A DNA stretch of 64,000 nucleotides, taken from contig CM023540.1 in NCBI GenBank assembly GCA_013350335.1, forward strand, positions 51,318,552 through 51,382,551. The letters are read 5' to 3'. Positions within the stretch are counted from its first letter, which is position 1, and each line of letters opens with the position of its first letter. The position numbers were made by a program, and so were the translations under genes. Below, piece by piece: positions 36,356 to 48,640 of this stretch. The notes beneath the pieces are model-generated. The model was given only the letters and a program-made list of their open reading frames with translations. It did not search any database and was not told where the DNA came from. The DNA is from Chimonanthus salicifolius (taxonomy: Eukaryota > Streptophyta > Magnoliopsida > Laurales > Calycanthaceae).

Positions 36356-37771
36356 AACTAATCTCTCCGTCATCTAATGATAACCAATAATAAAATATTA
36401 ATTTGAGCAGATTTTTTTCCTAATCTACTAAATTCAAAATTCCAATATCAAAATGTGCCAGTTGCTGACACGCTACATATGTAAGATATGTGATGAATTA
36501 ACCTGTTTATTTTTTGAAAGTCCAAAGATATTAGGATGATGAGGCCTAAATGCTGCCACATCTCTCTCTCTCTCTCTATAGATTTAGGATTAAGGTGAAG
36601 GCAAAGGTAGTTCAATGAACTTTTCTAAGCCCTTAATGAAATAAGAACGAATTAAATCGAATTTCAATCAATGTGGTTTCTTACCAAAATCGTCTCTACT
36701 AGCAATCTTTAGTGAAATTAGTTTCCGTTTGATTGAATTAAATTAAATCAAATGCAATTCCAACTTAAACAATCGGATTTTAATTAATTAAGTGCAGAAA
36801 TTAAAATAGAAATGCATACATTAATTCAATTCAGACCAAAAAAAAAAAAAAAAAGTAGAACTCGAAGAGAAACTTACTTGATAACTTAGTTCCCAAACTT
36901 TGGAACTTCGATAACTTCAAGTACTTCAATTGTCTTTTCCAAATTCATGTGACCCAAATGCAGCACTTTAGGTCTATTCATACACAAAAATGGAAGAAGG
37001 AAAAGCCAAAAAATTAGCCAATAGCATAGAAGCCATAGTCCTAACCCTAATCACAATGACATAACACTAGCCAATCAAAATGAAAGAACAAAAAAATTAC
37101 ATCCAATCAGAATTTGCAACCTAAAACCTATGACTTGTTTTAACCAATCAAAACACCTCTCATTCCATATGTCCAAGCTTCAAATGGATGAGTCGCAAAC
37201 CAACTTGGATTTGCAATACACATTGGAGATGCTTGCCAAGAGTTCCACATGCCATTGAGGGAGAACTACTATCCAATAGGCACTTGCCACCTAGGAGTGA
37301 TGATGTGGCTCAGCCAATCACAAGTTTCCTTCCATGTGCCCAAAGAGGATCGAGAGTCCAACGACAAGTTGGTGTTAATCCATTGCAAATCCGCATGCCA
37401 AAGAGAGAAGGTCTAGAGTTGCACACGCTAATTGAGAGAAGTTTTAGCCAATTGGATAAAAAATAGGGTTTTTGCGCCTCCATGTAGAATAATAATTGTT
37501 AGCCAAATAGTTGAATATGCATTCTCTAAGTTGGTAATTCATTGAATTGGCATGTGTTGTCAATTTTGTGACTATGTCCGAATGTGTCTGAACTTAGTCT
37601 CTGGAAGAACATCAAGAACATATCAAACTTGAAGTTCAAAAGCAAAAAAAAAAAAAAGATTGGAAGGCAAAGCATTAATGACAGACAAGCTTCATAAATG
37701 CCATCCATACACAAGTATATTGGACCATAGGACAATCCCTAACCTAAGGATCCTTGGATAAAAATGATTAC
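36356..37771. other. AT-rich intergenic sequence, no gene recognised
   Basis: It holds a (CT)n microsatellite (36562-36578) and an A17 run (36837-36855). Blocks such as 'aaattaaattaaatcaaatgcaattcc' resemble 39270-39420, suggesting the two flanks of 37772-39265 were once one repeat. The 92-aa plus frame at 37188-37466 has no domain I can see. Confidence 0.4.
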
Positions 37772-39265
37772 ATGTCACGCCCCCGCCCCTCGTGGATCCT
37801 TAAAAAGTGATTGGACCTTACCTTGGAAGATTGTGAAGATGCCAGAAGATCTACTATGCATTAAAGAGTCCACACCGAACATGTGATTGGCACACAAGTA
37901 AGTGAACCTTAATGGACCTTAGGTTAAGCCTAAATACCTTAGAAATCAATGGTTAATAAATTAGAAATTTGAAAAATATTTAGTCTCAGTCTCGAGGCCT
38001 CAAGCATTTTGTCGAGACCTCAAAGACTGTCCACAACTGAGCAAAAATGACAGCTGGATTCTAGCGTGTGATCTCATGGTCATCTTGCCTTTGGCCAAAT
38101 ATCTTACAAGATATGGTAAGAAAGAATTGAAAAAAGGGGAAAGACTGCTCATGAGTTTTGAAAGATCCTATACCTCATCATGATTGTAAACCTTATGAAA
38201 ATATGGAGATCCTAGAGGATCCTATGGATTTGATGAGATTATGAAAAATAAGTTTGCCATCTCATACTCACGAAAAAATATTTTTGAAGCCAAGCATTGT
38301 GGGTGGCAATCTAACACATATTTGGAAAGGCTCCATAAAGGATTATTGAGAAATCATTTTTGCCACCTCATGACTTGGTAGTCAAATATTCTGATTGGTA
38401 ATCACGGACAGGTGATGAATTAGTGAGCTGGTCATTGACTAAAAATCATTAGAAGTAAAAGTTTGAAATCTGGAAATTTAGTGAGTTGTACTTCCAAATA
38501 CAGGCTTGAGGCCTCGAGACTTATCTGTTCGAAAACAGTCTTATAAATGTACGGCTGGTTGAATTCAAAATACAGATCTGCAGATTGGAAAATCTCAACA
38601 GTGGACCAGAGACCTCCCCTATCCCTTCTCTCTCTTCTTCATCATCTTTTACTAGGAAAATAAAAAAAACATTCATTGCTTATTTTGTGAAGAAGATGAG
38701 GACCTTCCTCTAAGGCCCAAAACCAGTAATACTCGTGTCTTGGAACCCATTTTCCATTGTGCCAAAACTCACTAAAGAATGGATCAGATCTGAAGGTAGA
38801 AGGCGCAGAGACATCTACAAGAAGAACACACATTTTGAAGAATTGTTAAGGCCCAAGGAAAGTGTTCGTCTTTTACTTTTTATTTGATAAAAGTTGTAAG
38901 GTGGATTAAAATAGTGTGTTCGAACCAGCCCAAAAATAGACGTCGAGGATTAGACCATGGGTGTCGAACCTCTATAAAAAATTAGATTGTATTATCTGGG
39001 TGTGAAACCCATTCATAGTAGATTGGGACAATCCTAGAGTTGGGAAATCTGATAGTGGATGTAGGTTCAGGTGAACTGAACCACTATAAATGATTGTACA
39101 ATGTGGTTTACTTTGACTGTTTGATTCCTTTGTTTATTACTTGCACACACGTTTATTCCATTGCACATATCGTTAAAATGATTTATTTTAAAAAGGGAAA
39201 TAAAATCGGATCAGACCTATTCACCCCCCCTCTAGGTCTTGCATACTTCTAGTAATGGAATTTCA
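37772..39265. mobile_element. LTR fragments: gypsy-type start, copia-type end
   Basis: The start TGTCACGCCCCCGCCCC is of the same terminal class as the LTR ending at 12528, and 'ctcgaggcctc' motifs (37992, 38515) match its 'ggcctcga' cluster. From about 38830 the order is instead that of a plus-strand copia LTR 3' half: 'tgaaacccattcatag', 'gaactgaaccactataaatgattg', 'ctattcacccccccctc', ending near 39265. Probably two joined fragments. No perfect target duplication was found. Confidence 0.4.
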
Positions 39266-41008
39266 TCAACATCTAAATCTAAAATCTAACTAATAAATCC
39301 AATTTAATTAAAGTCATGGCATGAATCTAGAATTTGTAAATAATCTCAAATCAGTTTAAGAGAACAAAATTAAAATGTAATTAAATTAATCTCAACTTAC
39401 TTCAAAAGAATTTGAGAGAATAAGAAAAGTAATAAATAATTTAATCAAAATAATGAAATATTAACATAATGTACAATGAAATTGAGATAAGTAATTAGGT
39501 GGCATATTCACCCATTTAAAGATAAACAATGGCCTAGACTATGAAATCTTCTAGAATTATTAAATATAAATTCATGTTCTTTGTTTATTAAAATTCTAAT
39601 TAAGAAAAACATGATGTCCGTTAACTTAGAAATTTCAATTCAACCCTTAGGCTTGGGCATAATTTTTATTGTCCTTTACGAGTCTAAAAATAAGCTACTA
39701 TTTGAAAAGAGCCTTAGATCTGAAATGGTTAAGTTCCACCGATCCTCAACGGGATTCTACTTTCCTTGAAAACTCTTAAGTTAATTTATTCTATGATATC
39801 TTAAAAATAATTAAAATAACTTAAAAAAAAATTACCATATAATATTTAACAATTGGAAAAACCATAAATCTAAAGAAGCTACCATGAATTTCATTCAAAT
39901 AAATTGAAAATTAAAATTACAATGCTTTGTAGTTTTTGCATCAAAGATATGAAATAAAAATAAAATACATGAACTCACAGACAAAATTTGAATATTTCTT
40001 TCTCTTCTAGTCTTCTCAGCCTCCAGTCCTTGCATACCTTAGTTCCTTGCTCCAATTCGAATTTTACAATGCTAGAACCCCTTTATTTATAGTGCTAAAA
40101 GCAAAACTAGATTAGGCAAGCTTTGGAGAGAATTCCTCCATAATTCTCTCTACAAAACTTTCTCCAATATCCTCTCTCCTAAACTTCCTCCCAAGTTCTC
40201 TCTCTTTTAATTATGCAAATTCACTGTCTTTTCCATGGGTGAATTTTGCAGATAAGGTTCCATGATTTTAGGGATTTTGGATTAATTTGGAAAGTAGGGT
40301 GCAAATCCCATTTTTTTACACATGTACCATCTTGCAACTCAATTTTGACCTACTTAACGTCCGAATCTCGAAATTTCATAAACCACAAAGTTTTATCCCT
40401 TGAAATCTTATTTCCGATACAATAAGAATAAATGCAATTAGACATCGAAGTGAAAAGTTTTGGCCAAAATACTGAAACTTTGTCAAAATATTCCTCCTTC
40501 CAAAATTCACTCTGGTCAATCCAAATCCCATTTTTTCTCTCATTCTTGCTTCCACAATGCTTCACATGAAATTCATTGGTCCCACTTGTTCTTTTGGACT
40601 TGGACTTTATCTGAACTGGAACACTGGTGGACTTTGGTTTATAGGCTTCCAATTGGAGACTTTGGCTTTAGGCTTCAGACTCGAAGAGTGGGTCCATTTG
40701 TGTGTTTATAAATTTCTACCACCTTTATCATTTAACACAGTCTAAAAATTATTATTATAATTCAAACTCTCATATTTCGATCTGAATTGTTATAATTTAC
40801 ATTAATTCTAAAATCCAATTAGGTGGTAAAAATTACAAACTTTCTAAAATAGAACTATGCCCACTTTTCTGCATTTTTCTTTATTTTAATTCATTTTTCT
40901 TATTCTCACAAATACATTGCAAAACTCAAAAACTCCATTAAACGCACCTAATATACATAAATCAAAGGCTAACTAATCCAAAATTAAAAGGTAAAATGGT
41001 CGTTTTCA
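39266..41008. other. AT-rich sequence, possible diverged gypsy LTR on minus strand
   Basis: Noncoding. The right edge, read in reverse, gives TGTGCTGAGCATTG...CCATTTTACC. This loosely resembles the putative LTR start at 3655 (TGTTGAGCACGG...CATTTTTACCCC). 'ctttatttatagtgct' near 40080 could be a TATA. The open frames at 40350-40745 have no recognisable domain. Confidence 0.3.
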
Positions 41009-41296
41009 ATGCTCAGCACAAAAGTACCATCTGCATTCCGTGGTCTACATTTTGGTGTTTCAGAGGACTATAGTTTTCAATGTTCTCGAAGGAATACATT
41101 TTTCGGTACACCTTCAGTAAAATACAAAGATCAGAAATTTGGGAGATTTCGAGTCATTTGCGGTGCCTTTGGTGATTGTGTTCGGTTTACTCAGGGAATT
41201 GTTTGGTCCCTATTTGTCTTAGAAACTAGTCTTTTTTCTAAAAGTGTCATTCCTATTTTGAGTAGGGAATTTGATTTGTTGATGATTCGGGCCTGA
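41009..41296 (+). CDS. 95-aa open frame with transit-peptide-like start; gene fragment?
   Basis: The ATG at 41009 opens a frame that does not look like the TEs around it. The first 45 residues are Ser/Arg/Phe-rich with few acids (LSTKVPSAFRGLHFG, then SRRNTFFGTPSVKY). A KFGRFRVICGAFGD stretch follows, the kind of composition seen in plastid transit peptides and their junction. After about residue 55 it becomes less protein-like; a GT near 41174 could be a splice donor. It stops at 41294-41296, exactly where the copia LTR begins. It may be a first exon, a captured gene fragment or chance. I recognise no family. Confidence 0.3.
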   Translation: MLSTKVPSAFRGLHFGVSEDYSFQCSRRNTFFGTPSVKYKDQKFGRFRVICGAFGDCVRFTQGIVWSLFVLETSLFSKSVIPILSREFDLLMIRA

Positions 41297-42399
41297 AAGT
41301 TCTTGGTGTGCTAGAACAAGAGTCAAGATTTTCACTAGAAGAAGGGAAGAGAAAGAGAAGGGGGGGGGGGGGGGGGGGGGGGGAAGGGGGTTGAATAAGA
41401 CAATCCCCGATTTTTATGGCCTTAGCTAATTCCTTGATTAATTAAAATGTTCGCAGCAAAAATAACATGATTAATCAAGTGTTATGTGATAAAAGCATGT
41501 GCAAATAATAGAGCAATCACAACAACAAGCCAAACACTATAAAAATCCGATTTATAGTGGTTCGGAGTAACCCCTCCTACATCCACTGTTGGACTCACCC
41601 TCTCTAGAGCTATCCCAATTCACTATGTGGGGAATTACACCCTCACAAATAGAATATGACTTCCATCTATCCAATCGACTGGGAATTTCACCCAATCCCT
41701 AAGGTTTTGAAAGGTTCGACCTAACCCCGGTCTACGTCCTTATCCCTCTATTTTTAGAGTGGTTCAATCCCTCAAATCTAGTCCACTGTACAAGATGTTT
41801 TAAATAAAATTAAAAACTCTAAGAAACACTTCCCTTGCTGAGCTCATTCGATGCAGATGTGCTCTTGAAGAGCTCTTGCAACTTGATATCCTTTGATGAC
41901 GATGATGTGCCAATGTATAAGCAACCACATGTTTGGGAAAAGGTTCTAGGATTATGGATTTGCAAGTTGAATCCTAGTATATTTTTCTCTCTCACTTAAT
42001 CTCAATCAAGGGTATAATTGGATGTTCAAAAGATTGACCTATGTGAAGTGCATGGAGAGAGGTTGGGATTTCTGGGAATGCCTTTAATATTTTGCAGTGT
42101 GAGGGTTCTAATCATTTACTCCAAAATCTAGAGTTTAAATAAGCATCCAAGAGTTTTCCCATCACAGGGTCACCGATGGGTCGAGCAGACCGATGGGTCG
42201 GTGCTTAAACATGCCCGTTGGAATGTGACTGTTGCGACTTGAGTTCGATAAATGGGTCGGTTTACATGATGGGACGATCTGGGTTCACCGATGGGTTGTC
42301 CAGACTGATAGTTTGGTGAACATGAAAGTGACCAACCACCCACCAGATCGTTGCACATAAATGCTTATCCAATAGTACAGTAACAGTAATAACCGATGG
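41294..42399 (-). mobile_element. older copia LTR, left part, split by the 42.4-52.9 kb element
   Basis: It starts TGAAAGTTCTTGG, the reverse of an LTR 3' end, and has a G24 run (41360-41383), 'gttgaataagacaatccc', and 'cgatgggtcg' motifs from 42170. The sequence breaks at 42399 and resumes at 52920. The joined flanks ('aaccgatgg' and 'gggttggttctgtcg') would restore a gatgggt motif of this LTR. Confidence 0.75.
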
Positions 42400-44155
42400 T
42401 GAAAGTCTCTTTTCACGGTGCTAGAACAACACAATTGACCCTAGAGTTGACCCTAGAGGAGAGAAAGAGGGGGGGGGGGGGGGGGGTGAGGAATAGGTCA
42501 ATATAAAATCATTGGTCCTTTTTAAAATTACTTGATTGTTTAGTTTAAGCGTAGCGGATATAACAATCAAATGAGTGTGTGTTAGCAAATATGATTAAAC
42601 AATCAACATAAGAAAATAGTTCTACTACCACAAACATAAGGACACAAAATATATAGTGGTTCGGTTCGTCAATCTACATCCACTGTTAGGACTCGTTCAA
42701 CCTTGAGCTATCCCCAAATTCACTAAGTGGGGACTTATACCCTCACAATTAGAGTAGAAATTCCACCTCACTTAATTGGTTGGGAATTTCACCCACCACT
42801 TTAGAATAGGAATTCTACTTATCCAATTGGTTGGGAATTCCACTCACCACTGTGCTAGAGACGACGCTCTATAGTTTTTTATAGTGGTTCCAGAGCAAAT
42901 CATCCTTATTCCACTTTCGGGATAAAGGTTTTGAAAACAAAATTAAAACCAAGAAGCACTTGCCTTTGAAACTCTTTCTCGCTGATGTGTGCTTCTTGAA
43001 GATCCCACCCAATGTGTACCGACATTCCTCCTGATAGCCGTCGTAAAGCAATCACAATCTCTAGGTGACAAAGAAACTGGCTTTACCAAAGGTTCTCTAG
43101 TTTATCTCTTTTCTTTCCTCATCTTTTTCTCACTTTCAAACTCAATCAATAGATTGGTTGTTTATGATTCTCAATACAAGAACATTGACCGTTCCTTAGA
43201 GTGTATCACTCTTTTCAGCTCAAGGAAGATAATAAAACGATTACTTAACATTCATATTTATAGAGGAGTCTTAACAATTTTTCGGACTGTCTAGTACGGA
43301 TAGGTCGGTGGTACCGATGGGTAGGTGTTCATATTTATTACCGTTCAACCACCCGACCGTTGCGCATTAAATGCACTCCCAACGACTTTATTACTTCCAG
43401 GTCGACAGGTTGGTGTCGCCCATGGGTGGACAATTATGGCACCGAGAGGTCGGTCCATACGAATGTCTCGATCTGGGGCAACACCATGTTAACAGTAGTT
43501 TTAAGTCAGAAACTTGTCTCACCAAAAACTACCTGTCGCTCTTTACTGAGGGGTCGTCCTGATACTCTCGATCGGTCTTGATATACCGATATGTCTGTTT
43601 CTTCGAGAGCCCTCTTGAGTTCACAGTCCAAGAACTCACAAGTCCTTTACCGATGAGTCGTCGACCACGAGGGGTCATTTAAGTTCATCACTGAGGGATC
43701 GATGCATACGAGACTCTCGGTCAGAGGCTTACCTAGAATGACAGTTCTTTGATCCAGAACTTCTGTCAATCTGGCCGACCAGTCCTTGACTATGATTGGT
43801 CGATCTTGTGTCTACCGAGGGGTCAATGAGTAAGACTGGTCGATCTGGTAGTGAACTTAATTCATATTTCCAAGTTCACTTCCGGTTCTCTGTCCAGCTT
43901 CCTCTCTTAGGCTTCTTTATGGATTTACCATTTGTTCAACTAAGTATAGGAATGGTCATCTCAAAGGTGTGGGTACCACCTAAGGTCATCTATGGCCAAA
44001 TACCTATTTTGTGATTTCCATGACGATGAGTTTTGAAGCTGGTGGAGCACGATTTTCACTCTTGATCATCTTGACTCTTGAAACTTCTTAACAAGTGCTT
44101 CTTCCCGAGTCATGGAATTGACAAATAGGGACTCGGCAAAGCAGGGGCACTAACA
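42400..44155 (-). mobile_element. 3' LTR of the gag-only copia element
   Basis: The plus strand runs from TGAAAGTCTCTTTTCACGG to GGGGCACTAACA, 1756 bp. It is visibly the same LTR as 51169-52919, with scattered substitutions and small indels, so the insertion is not recent. It contains a G18 run (42469-42486) and the ACCGA..TCGGT palindrome cluster (43290-43830). Confidence 0.9.
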
Positions 44156-44172
44156 ATCTCCTCCTTTGTCAA
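44156..44172 (-). other. polypurine tract next to the 3' LTR
   Basis: Read on the minus strand it is GACAAAGGAGGAGAT directly before the LTR start TGTTAGTGC, the expected plus-strand priming site of a copia-like element. Confidence 0.75.
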
Positions 44173-46773
44173 TTTCATGACAAAAACATAGAAGCTAACT
44201 CAGTTACAAGCCCACCCTTATACATTACATTTGAATATAACATTACATCAATTACATGTATTACATGTACATATTCAAATGGAAAAACAAGACTAAGATC
44301 TTCACATATTCTTGTTCAGCTTGCTTCAAGTCATGATTTTCTGTTTAAGCACATAAACAAGCAACACTAGAAAAAATCAGTAGAGGAGTTAGTCCAAAAT
44401 ATACATATACATCCATAGACTAAACTAGATTAGCATTAATTCTCCCCCATACAGCAATAATTCCTTAGCCATCAACACTACCCAGTGTTGAGAAGATTTT
44501 CTGCACAATCTTCTTGAGTTTGATCTCCCAAACTCCAAGCATAAACATTCTCCCTATGTCCATTGGCTTCTTCATATTCTTCCCCTTTATGGCTCTCTCT
44601 TTCTAGAGGCCCAAGTACTTCGGCTTTACCATATACTCCCCCATGACTAGTGCTTACAACTACTACTAATTTCTCCCCCATTTTATCATACAATTGCCAA
44701 AGGTTTAGTAGATAAACATCAACAACATTTCCTCTATGCTTGTTACACTTAGTGATTAACTAAGTTCTGCTGCAACTCATGGTTCTCCCCCATGGGTTAA
44801 TGCACTTCCTCGTGCAACAAATTATTTTCTCATGCTCAAGCTAGATTCCAGTTTAGTTGATTTTTTTCATGAGTTAGGCTAATTTTGGAGTCTTCACCCC
44901 ATTCTTGAAGGTACCTTTTCTAGCTTCTTTGACCCATATCCCCTATGGAGTCAGCTATATTTCCTGGCTTCTCCAGATTATCTCCCCCATAAACTTAGCT
45001 GCCTCTAAGTTTATTTTCCACTAAGTTTCCTTTCAAGCTTGCATTCTCCTTCCTCCATAAGCTGTCATGACCAGTGATAGTAGCTAATCAGCACATATTT
45101 TGTGCTCTCCAAAACTCCAAGGATGTGTGCCATCTTAGCCTCATTCCTATCTTCCTAACATGCCAATACAAAACCAACTCATTCAATCCTGCATGTTAGT
45201 CTATTTGACAAAGGCCATGTTAACCATAGACAAGAGATAGAAGGCATTCAAATACAGCAATACACGCATCACACTAAACCAAACCATATCAATTCATTGA
45301 AAAACAAGATGTGCATTCAGTACATATAGTTTAGGTGGGGACATCATGGATGCTTAATCAAAATTTCAAAAGTATATTTTTTTCAAAAATAGAGGACATG
45401 AAAGACTACCCTAAGTAGAACCATCCTAAAGAGGTGCTGGAGCAGTAGAAGACGGGGAATCTGGAACTCTGTCAGAGAGAGAGACAACAGAGATTAGATC
45501 CTAGACAATCAACCAGATATTGTCTAGACTACTTTCAAGATAGTCCATTCTCCTTTCTAAGGACGCTTTTGACAAGATTGATATTTTCTTGAGAAGGATA
45601 TTTGTATTCTTCTTCTTCCTCAGAGTCTCTCCAAAAATCATCAGAACTAAAACTTTCCTCTTCGCTGCTGTCATCGGGGATAACAACATGGTCTTCGTTA
45701 GTAGCTCTACGACCATTCTCCTTTCTGTATCTTCTCTACATCATTCTTCGACGAAGATGATACCTTTGTCAACGATGGGGTCTTCTTCCACTTCTGGTTG
45801 GATCTCCTGCTGATCCTGAATATACGCAGGATTTTTAGAGCTCGACCCAGGGCAAGACCGAGAGGCTGACATTTTGGTTCATTTGGCCCATTGACTGACA
45901 CGACTGGTTTCTTCTCGTTCTAGAGAGGGCTTAGGGTGTGTCTGAGCTGCCATCTTTCTAGGCATGGTTTTTCTTAGAGGATATCCTTAAATAGTGGTTT
46001 GACAATGAATGAGGTGAAGACTTAGCCTAATTTGATTTAGGAGATTCACAGAAATGGTGATTTTCTGGCTTCTAGGGACTGGAGGAAAGAAAGCCCTATG
46101 GTTTTCCAGCAGGAAATCACTCTGAGAGGTCCTATCAACTGGTCTAGGGCACGGGAGGTGAATGATGGACCACCAGATCTTCGCGGGAGGGGAGATGACA
46201 ATTTCAAATGAATTGTCGCTTTTGCAGAAAGGGTCCTTTTTAATTCAAACTTTTTTGTCTCACCGACATGTCGGTTCCATCAACAGGTTGACCTTTTCGA
46301 CATTTCTCCATTTTTCAACAGTGCTCAATTTAGCACAGTATCGACATGTCTGTCACACCGACAGATCTATTTACCGAAATGTCATTTATTCCGAGAGGTT
46401 TAGATTGCAGAACAATCATCCTTGATTTGTGCAACTTGATGAAATATTATTCTAAGCATGGCATTCATAGATTCATTCCAATGCATAGATATGCCAAACA
46501 TAATTCATCAAATCATTAAGCATGCACACACTCAAAATTCACATTCCAAAACACATACATTTCAGAATACTTTGAATGGAATATATGGCTTTCCAAGTAG
46601 AATATATATTATAGCCAGGAAGAATATATTCTAGACTTGTATTTAGCTAGTTTCTCTCCTCATGTCATACCATTTTTCTACTATGTGAAGTCACATGGTC
46701 TCTTGTGAGTCCATTTGTAGTGGTTTAAGATATGTAATTGAATCTTAAACCAAAACAAAACATGATTAGTGGT
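44173..46773 (-). other. pol-less internal region of the gag-only element
   Basis: This lies between the gag stop and the PPT. The part at 46160-46440, with 'cgacatgtcgg' motifs, is shared with the second family member (60240-60330 and 63874-64000). The rest is T/C-rich on the plus strand. No integrase HHCC, DDE or YVDD-like motif is visible in three minus frames. A short acidic open stretch is listed separately. Confidence 0.6.
45590..45965 (-). pseudogene. possible second ORF remnant, basic start and acidic stretch
   Basis: On the minus strand, ATG at 45965 gives MPRKMAAQTHPKPSLEREE and stops after about 28 codons. In another frame at about 45725-45590 there is an open acidic stretch (EDHVVIPDDSSEEESFSSD, then DSEEEEEYKYPSQENI). 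Basic-then-acidic disordered sequence occurs at the start of extra ORFs in some Sirevirus-like non-autonomous elements; that comparison is from memory and weak. It may be noise. Confidence 0.25.
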
Positions 46774-48640
46774 CTATCTCCTAGGTACAAAAATTGTGGC
46801 ATTTGGTGTTGCATACATACCTCTACGATCGTACCTTTGATGAACAATTTTGAGATCCATCAACTCTTTTAAGACATGATTCATCTGCCTTAACAAAGAG
46901 TCGTGCCTTGTGCCCACATTCCTTAGATTTCTTTTAAGGTTAGGTGTTGGTGGATGTCTTTTAGGCATAACTTTTACTTGATTGTACTTTTGTGCTTTCC
47001 TTTCTAAGTATCTCTTCAAATGATAGCAGTTTCTTTTGAAATACCCATCCTTGTGGTAGAAATTGCACTTACCAGTTAAGGGGTGAGAGATATTTATATT
47101 TCTAAACACTCCCTGATGTATAGGTTCTTTTGTTGATGAGGCACCAAGACCAGACCTATCACCATATTGTTTGCCCGTCCCAAGGAGTCTTTTAAGCCTT
47201 TCTTCTCCATGGGTAAACTTATCTTGGAATTTTTCTTTGTGAAATTTTAATTCTCTAGTTTCCAAAGACAATTTTTTAACATCTTCTTCAAGAAGATTGT
47301 TGTGATGCTATAAATTTTCGACATCCTTACAGTGGATAATTATTTCTTCTTGAAGCCTTTTATTATCCTCTTTAAGCTTAGTGTTTTCAACATTTGAGAG
47401 TTCAATCTTAGAGATTAAAAGAGATTTTTCAGTTTTAATTCTTCCACCTGACTATAAAGGTTTAGTTTTTCATTTTTGACATTGTTGAGTTTTTAAGCCA
47501 ACCTCTCACTCTCAAGGAACAAGGCACTGTAGGAGGCTTTAAGATTTTCATCTTCTTCACTCTCATCCTCCTTTACAATTATGGGATTTTCTTGATCACA
47601 TATGGTCAAGGCTATGAGACCTTTAGATAGATCAAGTTTTCGTTGGGTCTCTTCATCCGAATCACTCTCTGATTCAGAAGTTTCCACATGGGACATACCC
47701 ACATTCATAGTCTTCTTTATTTTATTTGAGGGACATTCATTCATGAAATGTCCTCTCTCCCCACAATTGAAACAGGACTGTTCCTTTGCAACTTCTCTAT
47801 TCTTCCCTTTTCCTCTGTTTTCTTCTTTCCTTCTTGGATAATTTTTATTTGTTTCACCCTTACCCATTTTTCTCAAATTGTTTCTTTTTACAATTTTTGT
47901 AAAACTTCTTGGCAAGCATTGCCATTTCATCACTTGAGAATTCATCATCCGATCAATTTTCTTTAATCTTCGTTTGTTTTAGGGAAGATTTTAAGGCAAT
48001 AGATTTATCCTTTGGTTGTTCAAAATGTAGTTCATAGGTTTGTACTGAGCCAACAAAATCATCAATATTCAATAAGGACACATCTTCGTTGTCCTCTATA
48101 GCAACAACTTTGGGTTTGAATCTTTCAGCGAGATTTCAGACAATTTAGTAATACCTTGTCCTCGGGTATCCCTTCCTTTAGAGCGTACATTTGATTTACA
48201 AGGTCGCTTACCTTTTAATAACAATCCAAGAAGACTTCATCTTCCCTCATTTTAAGAGTATCGAACTGATTCTGCAGGATCTGAAGTTTGGACCTTTTGA
48301 CTATTGGGTGCCCTCATGGATTCTCTCAAGAACTTCACATGCATCCTTTGCAGTTTTACAAGTCATGATCCGCATATATTCATTGTCAGAAACTGCACAA
48401 TTAAGGGCATTCATGGCTTTGCCATCAGTTGTATGAGCATTTTTCTTAGTAAGGGACCAAGAGGTATAGGATTTACGTGAGATCAACACTGTTGTGGTGG
48501 ATGCTACCATTTTTCCTTCCATGGGTTCCTCCCATCTAGTCCTTACAATATACCACACCAATGAGTCTATGGAAACAAAAAAGCTTCTCATTTTGGCCTT
48601 CCATGAGGCATAGTTTATTCCATCGAAGTAAGGAGGTTTG

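Noticed and set aside
37188..37466. 92-aa ORF as a host gene
   Set aside because: No recognisable domain, no splice signals and position within repeat-like AT-rich sequence; too weak to call.
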